DNA from: Bacillota bacterium | GTDB taxonomy: Bacteria; Bacillota; Clostridia; Oscillospirales; Ruminococcaceae | DNA: 64,000 nt | Reading direction: 5' to 3' | Assembly (NCBI GenBank): GCA_023460535.1 | Contig: JAEWPV010000009.1 | Span: forward strand, 13,875-77,874 | Shown here: positions 60,416-64,000 of the stretch, piece after piece | Layout: each line of letters starts with the position of its first letter | How positions within the stretch are numbered: position 1 is the first letter of the stretch | Made by a program: the position numbers and the translations under genes | The notes under the pieces: model-generated | Told to the model about the DNA's origin: nothing | Database searches by the model: none | What the model saw: only the letters and a program-made list of their open reading frames with translations

Positions 60416-61009
60416 CTACCCAACAAATCGTTTCCCCAACCCCATAGGCACCCGGAACAACATCTCATTCACACGCTCGCGCCGTGCCACCCAGTCCTCG
60501 ATTTCATCCCTGCGCAAAATCACCGGCATGCGGTCGTGAATCTCTCGTATTGAATCGTTCGCCGCGGTGGTGAGGATAACATATCGCGGCAGCTCACCAG
60601 CTGCCGATGCAGGGGTGTATAGCCCCGCCATGTACAGCACGGGGCTTTGGGGGTCGTTAAAAAGATACTTCTTTTTCTTCTGTCCCGGTGTATGCGTCCA
60701 TTCAAAAAAGCCCGTTGAGGGTATTACACAACGTCTTGCCGCAAGCGCGCCTGAAAAGGTGCGCTTTTCGCTTGCCGTTTCCGCTCGGGCGTTGATAATC
60801 ACACCGCTGCCCTGGTACTTTTGGAATCCCCAGGTCATCAGCTCCGCGCCGTAGCCGCTCTCGCTTTTCACGAACACCGGTGCGGCGTTGGTTGGGTAGA
60901 TCTCTCCGTTTGGCATACTACCCTCGCCGTATTTGCGGTCGATCTCCCGCGTGATGTTTCTAATCTCCTCGATTTCCTTATCGCTCATTACAATGTATCG
61001 TCCGCACAT
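60416..61009 (-). CDS. SRAP protein (HMCES/YedK-type abasic-site sensor)
   Basis: 197 residues. Starts MCGRY, so Cys2 becomes the N-terminal catalytic residue that crosslinks to abasic sites in single-stranded DNA. Other active-site segments are INARAET, STGFFEW and DIHDRMP. Third gene of an operon with the Y-family polymerase and a small protein, under a LexA-type box. A truncated near-identical copy lies at 16475-16935. Confidence 0.95.
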   Translation of the reverse strand: MCGRYIVMSDKEIEEIRNITREIDRKYGEGSMPNGEIYPTNAAPVFVKSESGYGAELMTWGFQKYQGSGVIINARAETASEKRTFSGALAARRCVIPSTGFFEWTHTPGQKKKKYLFNDPQSPVLYMAGLYTPASAAGELPRYVILTTAANDSIREIHDRMPVILRRDEIEDWVARRERVNEMLFRVPMGLGKRFVG

Positions 61010-61248
61010 TACGTTTTACCCTCCACAAACCATCTGGTTTCTTCCAAAAACAAAAAGGTCTCTTTGCCCGCAATCCGGCAGGTATAACGAATGCCCGCGC
61101 CGCCTGCCTTCAGCGACGCCGCCCTGCGGATGTCGAGCACTCTGTCTATATAATACAGCGAACCATCCTCCCACTGCAAATACAACGGCATAATGGTGCC
61201 GTCTGTGTTAAACCGTGCGGCTACATCGACATATACCTTTCTCGCCAT
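61009..61248 (-). CDS. Small protein between Y-family polymerase and SRAP
   Basis: 79 residues, ATG behind GGAGG. Beta-rich, with YVDVAARFNTDGTIMPLYLQW and a cysteine-containing second half. No named family recognised; proteins of this size are frequent between dinB-like and SRAP genes in Clostridia. Its TAA overlaps the SRAP ATG (TAATG). Confidence 0.8.
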   Translation of the reverse strand: MARKVYVDVAARFNTDGTIMPLYLQWEDGSLYYIDRVLDIRRAASLKAGGAGIRYTCRIAGKETFLFLEETRWFVEGKT

Positions 61249-61263
61249 CGCAGCATTCCTCCA

Positions 61264-62505
61264 TTAAAAGTATCCGACCGGGTGGATGATGTGGTCTTCT
61301 TTTGGGGCAAAGCCCGATAATCGCGTGTCAGTGAGCAACACAGCCCGCTGTACGGCATAGGCGCCAAAGCGCTGACGCAGGGTGTCCATGGTTTCCTCCA
61401 GCCGTTTGTATTGCTCCCGTTTGTTTTCATCACAGCATAAAGATAGCTGGATGCAGCTGTTTGCCCCAACCAGATCATTGCCACGAACGCCAATACTGCG
61501 GATCGGGCGCTCCCATTTATAGCTTTTCGTAAACAACTCCATCGCCGTTTTATGGATCTCACTCGCAAGGTCGGTGGGTGTTTCTATCTTTCGTTGCTTT
61601 TGATAGCTCCGCAGCTCATTGTCCCGCACATGGATGGATACCGTCTCGCATTTCAGTCCCTGCTCCCGCATCCGTGCGGCGACGCTCTCGCTGAGCACAT
61701 AGGTGATGATCTTGACATCCTGCTCGTTGACCAAGTCGCGCGGGGTGGTTGTGCTGTTTCCGATGCTCTTGATGGGTGAGACGCAGTCAAATTCATTGAC
61801 CTCGGCACGGTCTCGCCCGTTTGCAAAGATGTGTAGCACGGCACCCATCTTACCAAAGCAACCAAGAAGAAAATCCTCACGGGCATTGGCGAGCTGTCCG
61901 ATGGTATGGATACCATAATCCCTTAGTTTTCGCTGTGTCGCCGGTCCGACATACAAGAGGTCCCCTGCAGGCAGCGGCCAGACGATATCCTTGTAATTCT
62001 CCTTTGTGATAACGGTAATGGCGTCCGGCTTTTTGTAGTCGCTGCCGAGTTTCGCAAATATCTTGTTCCAGCTCACGCCGATGGATACGGTTATGCCCAG
62101 CTCATACTTGATGCGCTGCCTTATCTTCTCGGCAATCTCCTCACCGGAACCCAGCAATCCTAGGCTGCCGGTCACATCCGCCCACACCTCATCCAATCCA
62201 AACGGCTCTACTTTATCGGAATAGTCAAGGTATATCTCCCGAGCAAGCTTGGCAAACCGCAGGTACAACGGATAGTTGGGTGGCAAAACTACAAGGTTCG
62301 GGCATTTCTGTCGCGCCTGCCACAGAGCTTCTCCCGTTCGGACGTTATACCGCTTTGCAAGATTGTTCTTTGCAAGGATGATGCCGTGCCGAGCTTCCAC
62401 ATCCCCGCCGACGGCTACCGGCTTATCGCGCAGCTCCGGCCGGTGCAGGCACTCGATGGAGGCGTAGCAATTGTTGATGTCAATATGCAAGATTACGCGC
62501 TCCAA
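61264..62505 (-). CDS. Y-family DNA polymerase (DinB/UmuC-like)
   Basis: 413 residues from TTG 62505 (read as MERVILHIDINNCYASIE), behind GGGGGTGGGG. Translesion polymerase with the catalytic residues in HIDINNCYASIE (D8) and FGLDEVWAD (D/E pair). RAD-like thumb at about 170-240 (VGPATQRKLRDYGIHTIGQL) and a little-finger domain. It heads the SOS operon with the two genes after it. An upstream ATG at 62526 would start just after the LexA box but fits the family less well. Confidence 0.93.
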   Translation of the reverse strand: MERVILHIDINNCYASIECLHRPELRDKPVAVGGDVEARHGIILAKNNLAKRYNVRTGEALWQARQKCPNLVVLPPNYPLYLRFAKLAREIYLDYSDKVEPFGLDEVWADVTGSLGLLGSGEEIAEKIRQRIKYELGITVSIGVSWNKIFAKLGSDYKKPDAITVITKENYKDIVWPLPAGDLLYVGPATQRKLRDYGIHTIGQLANAREDFLLGCFGKMGAVLHIFANGRDRAEVNEFDCVSPIKSIGNSTTTPRDLVNEQDVKIITYVLSESVAARMREQGLKCETVSIHVRDNELRSYQKQRKIETPTDLASEIHKTAMELFTKSYKWERPIRSIGVRGNDLVGANSCIQLSLCCDENKREQYKRLEETMDTLRQRFGAYAVQRAVLLTDTRLSGFAPKEDHIIHPVGYF

Positions 62506-62527
62506 ATCCCCACCCCCGAACGTCATA

Positions 62528-62541
62528 AGAACATATGTTCT
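62528..62541. promoter_or_regulatory. LexA (SOS) box
   Basis: GAAC-ATAT-GTTC inside AGAACATATGTTCT, the Firmicutes LexA box pattern, located just downstream of the -10 of the polymerase promoter. Confidence 0.8.
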
Positions 62542-62547
62542 ATACTC

Positions 62548-62576
62548 ATAATATATTCGAGAATGGGGATTGTCAA
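62548..62576 (-). promoter_or_regulatory. Promoter of the SOS operon
   Basis: Minus strand TTGACA (62571-62576), 17-bp spacer, TATTAT (62548-62553); the LexA box follows by 6 bases. Confidence 0.78.
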
Positions 62577-62723
62577 TATTAATATTTTTTCCACACATTC
62601 GACATTATATTATTTAAATTTAACTATACTGTATCTTGTTAAAATATATATAAATTAGAATATTGTGTTACAATATGGCAAATTATATTTACAATTATAA
62701 TTATATGTAATATAATAGATAGA

Positions 62724-63777
62724 TTGTAAAATAAAGTGCGCCACCCAAGGCTGGGTAAAAAGGTAGCCCACAATGAAACCTTCGTGTAGAATGAGGTTGT
62801 TCAGACACCATTCAGACGGAGGCAACAATATGAGCTACCACCATCTTAGCACATTCGAACACGGACGCATAGATGAGTTATTGAAATTAGGGTATTCCCA
62901 TCGAGAAATTGCAACTAGGCTTGGTAGACACCATTCCTGCATAGACCGAGAGCTAAAACGCAATAAAAGGGGCGCAGGCTATGATTGTGTGTAAGCCCAG
63001 TCAGTCTACCATGCTCGCCGATGCAATTCTAAGCCCCTGGGCAAACGTTCAGACAGTCTAGTATCAATTATTGAGGAAAAGCTTTCCGCTACATGGTCAC
63101 CAGAGCAAATCGCCAACACGGTAACGCTCGGCGTTGTTAGCTTCAAAACCATTTACAATTGGCTCTACGCCGGGAAGTTGTACGATGCGGATATTCGGTA
63201 TTTGCGCCACAAGGGAAAGCGCAGAAAAGCAGAGAGACGCGGTAAGTTTTCCATGGGAACACCAATTTCGGAACGTCCGGAAGAAGTAAAGCATCGCCAA
63301 ACCTTCGGTCACTGGGAGCTGGACACCATGGTCTCAAGCCGTGGCGAAAGCAAGGGCTGCTTCGCTACCTTTGTTGAGTGCAAGAGCCGACTTTATACGG
63401 CACTATTGATTCCAGACAGGACGACCGCATCCATGGAGCGAGCAATCTCACAGCTATACCGTACATTGCCGGAAGGTGCTTTCAAAACCGGCACAACCGA
63501 CCGTGGCAAAGAGTTTGCCTGTTACGGCAAAATTCAATCGGAACTGGCTCTGCCTCTCTATTTTGCCGATGCCTACTCATCTTGGCAAAGAGGCAGTAAT
63601 GAGAACTCCAACGGTCTGCTAAGAGAGTTCTATCCCAAGAAAACTGATTTAGGGAAGGTTAAGCAGTATGAGTTGGCTCACAACCTGCTCCTCATTAACA
63701 GTCGTCCAAGAAAATGTCTCGGTTGGAAATCTCCCATTCAAGTATTTCTATACGAAGTGGCGCACTTGACTTGACAA
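62724..63777 (+). mobile_element. IS30-family insertion sequence
   Basis: Left end TTGT-A-AA-A-T-A-AAGTGCGCCAC (62724-62744) and right end (63757-63777) are inverted repeats with 18 of 21 matches, 11 in an exact block (AAGTGCGCCAC). They enclose one transposase frame. No clear target duplication is seen at the edges. Confidence 0.85.
62830..63774 (+). pseudogene. IS30 transposase with an internal stop
   Basis: ATG 62830 behind GGAGG opens MSYHHLSTFEHGRIDELLKL and an HTH (YSHREIATRLGRHHSCIDREL). The same frame carries TAA at 62992-62994 inside what should be the linker, then continues through TWSPEQIAN and the DDE domain (HWELDTMV, GTTDRGKEFA, RGSNENSNGLLREFYPK) to TGA at 63774. Apart from that one stop all 30-type IS motifs are present, so it is probably a recent nonsense mutation. 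Confidence 0.88.
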
Positions 63778-63918
63778 TTCATCAATATAAAAAATCTAAT
63801 ACATTTTGTTGTTTGCTTGTATAGGTGTATTCCGACTTATTCCAAAGTACACGGAGTATGTTTGAATAAATTAATTAGCGATGGGCAAAACGACTAACGA
63901 AAATGAGGAAAAGGACGG

Positions 63919-64000
63919 GTGGAGATCAGAACGAGTGGAAAGCGAGTGCAAAAGGGCAAAGCAAAGCTGACCATTACGGTCAAAAGCAATGATGTATTCA
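63919..64000 (+). CDS. Start of an unidentified gene, runs off the right edge
   Basis: GTG 63919 behind GAGGAAAAGGA opens MEIRTSGKRVQKGKAKLTIT, then VKSNDVF, open to the end of the window (27 codons). The family is not recognised from so short a piece. Confidence 0.45.
   Translation, partial: MEIRTSGKRVQKGKAKLTITVKSNDVF

Overview
The window reads as chromosome of an anaerobic, spore-forming, flagellated Clostridia, probably in the Oscillospiraceae/Ruminococcaceae neighbourhood. The evidence is a spoVT gene, the Firmicutes rimP-nusA-ylxR-ylxQ-infB-rbfA-nrnA-truB-ribF-rpsO-pnp order, pyruvate formate-lyase with its activase, a desulfoferrodoxin, fliD/fliS behind a sigma-D promoter, and many short-spaced Firmicutes-type genes with strong ribosome binding sites. 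No taxon can be fixed from this sequence alone.

Layout: 1-102 is the start of a peroxiredoxin (minus strand); 525-4259 is a very large secreted Ig-like/beta-helix surface protein. From 4597 an interrupted spoVT begins. Its first 31 codons lie at 4597-4689 and its remaining 149 codons at 24383-24832. Between them sits a 19.7-kb mobile element (about 4691-24384) carrying a large serine recombinase at its right end, a complete type I restriction-modification operon (hsdM, hsdS, small membrane protein, hsdR), a divergent regulator pair sharing a perfectly palindromic two-way promoter, a metallo-beta-lactamase protein with a PD-(D/E)XK nuclease and a small Cys-rich protein, a truncated SRAP gene in a field of long hairpins, and a RecQ-like helicase with an N-terminal nuclease domain plus a coiled-coil/membrane partner. 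The element looks like a vehicle for anti-phage defence whose attachment site lies inside a sporulation gene.

The junctions are the most striking part of the window. Both ends carry 13-bp inverted arms (CAATGTTATCAGT / ACTGATAACATTG) that, when joined, are exactly centred on a GA dinucleotide shared by both junctions. The recombinase reading frame and the spoVT reading frame cross this site in the same phase. Integration therefore gives a recombinase-SpoVT fusion at the right end and a SpoVT-recombinase-tail fusion at the left end; excision would restore a 180-residue SpoVT and a 596-residue recombinase. A near copy of the arm motif overlaps the recombinase promoter. This suggests a sporulation-gene excision element comparable in logic to skin in sigK, with self-regulated recombinase.

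From 24833 to 35806 lies the translation/RNA-decay operon. Then follow a GGDEF protein, a D-Ala-D-Ala carboxypeptidase, O-acetylhomoserine sulfhydrylase, a metallophosphoesterase, a lipoprotein cyclophilin, a DUF1292 protein, a probable 6S RNA, two half-size TSUP transporters, a YegP-like protein, desulfoferrodoxin, pflB-pflA preceded by a Rex-type operator, a hemolysin III-like protein, a GNAT enzyme, fliD-fliS and a probable chaperone, a LemA/DUF2207/SHOCT trio, tRNA-Leu(CAG), a GPGGG-repeat protein with a frameshifted 5' end, a LexA-boxed operon (Y-family polymerase, small protein, SRAP), an IS30 copy with an internal stop, and the start of one more gene at the right edge.
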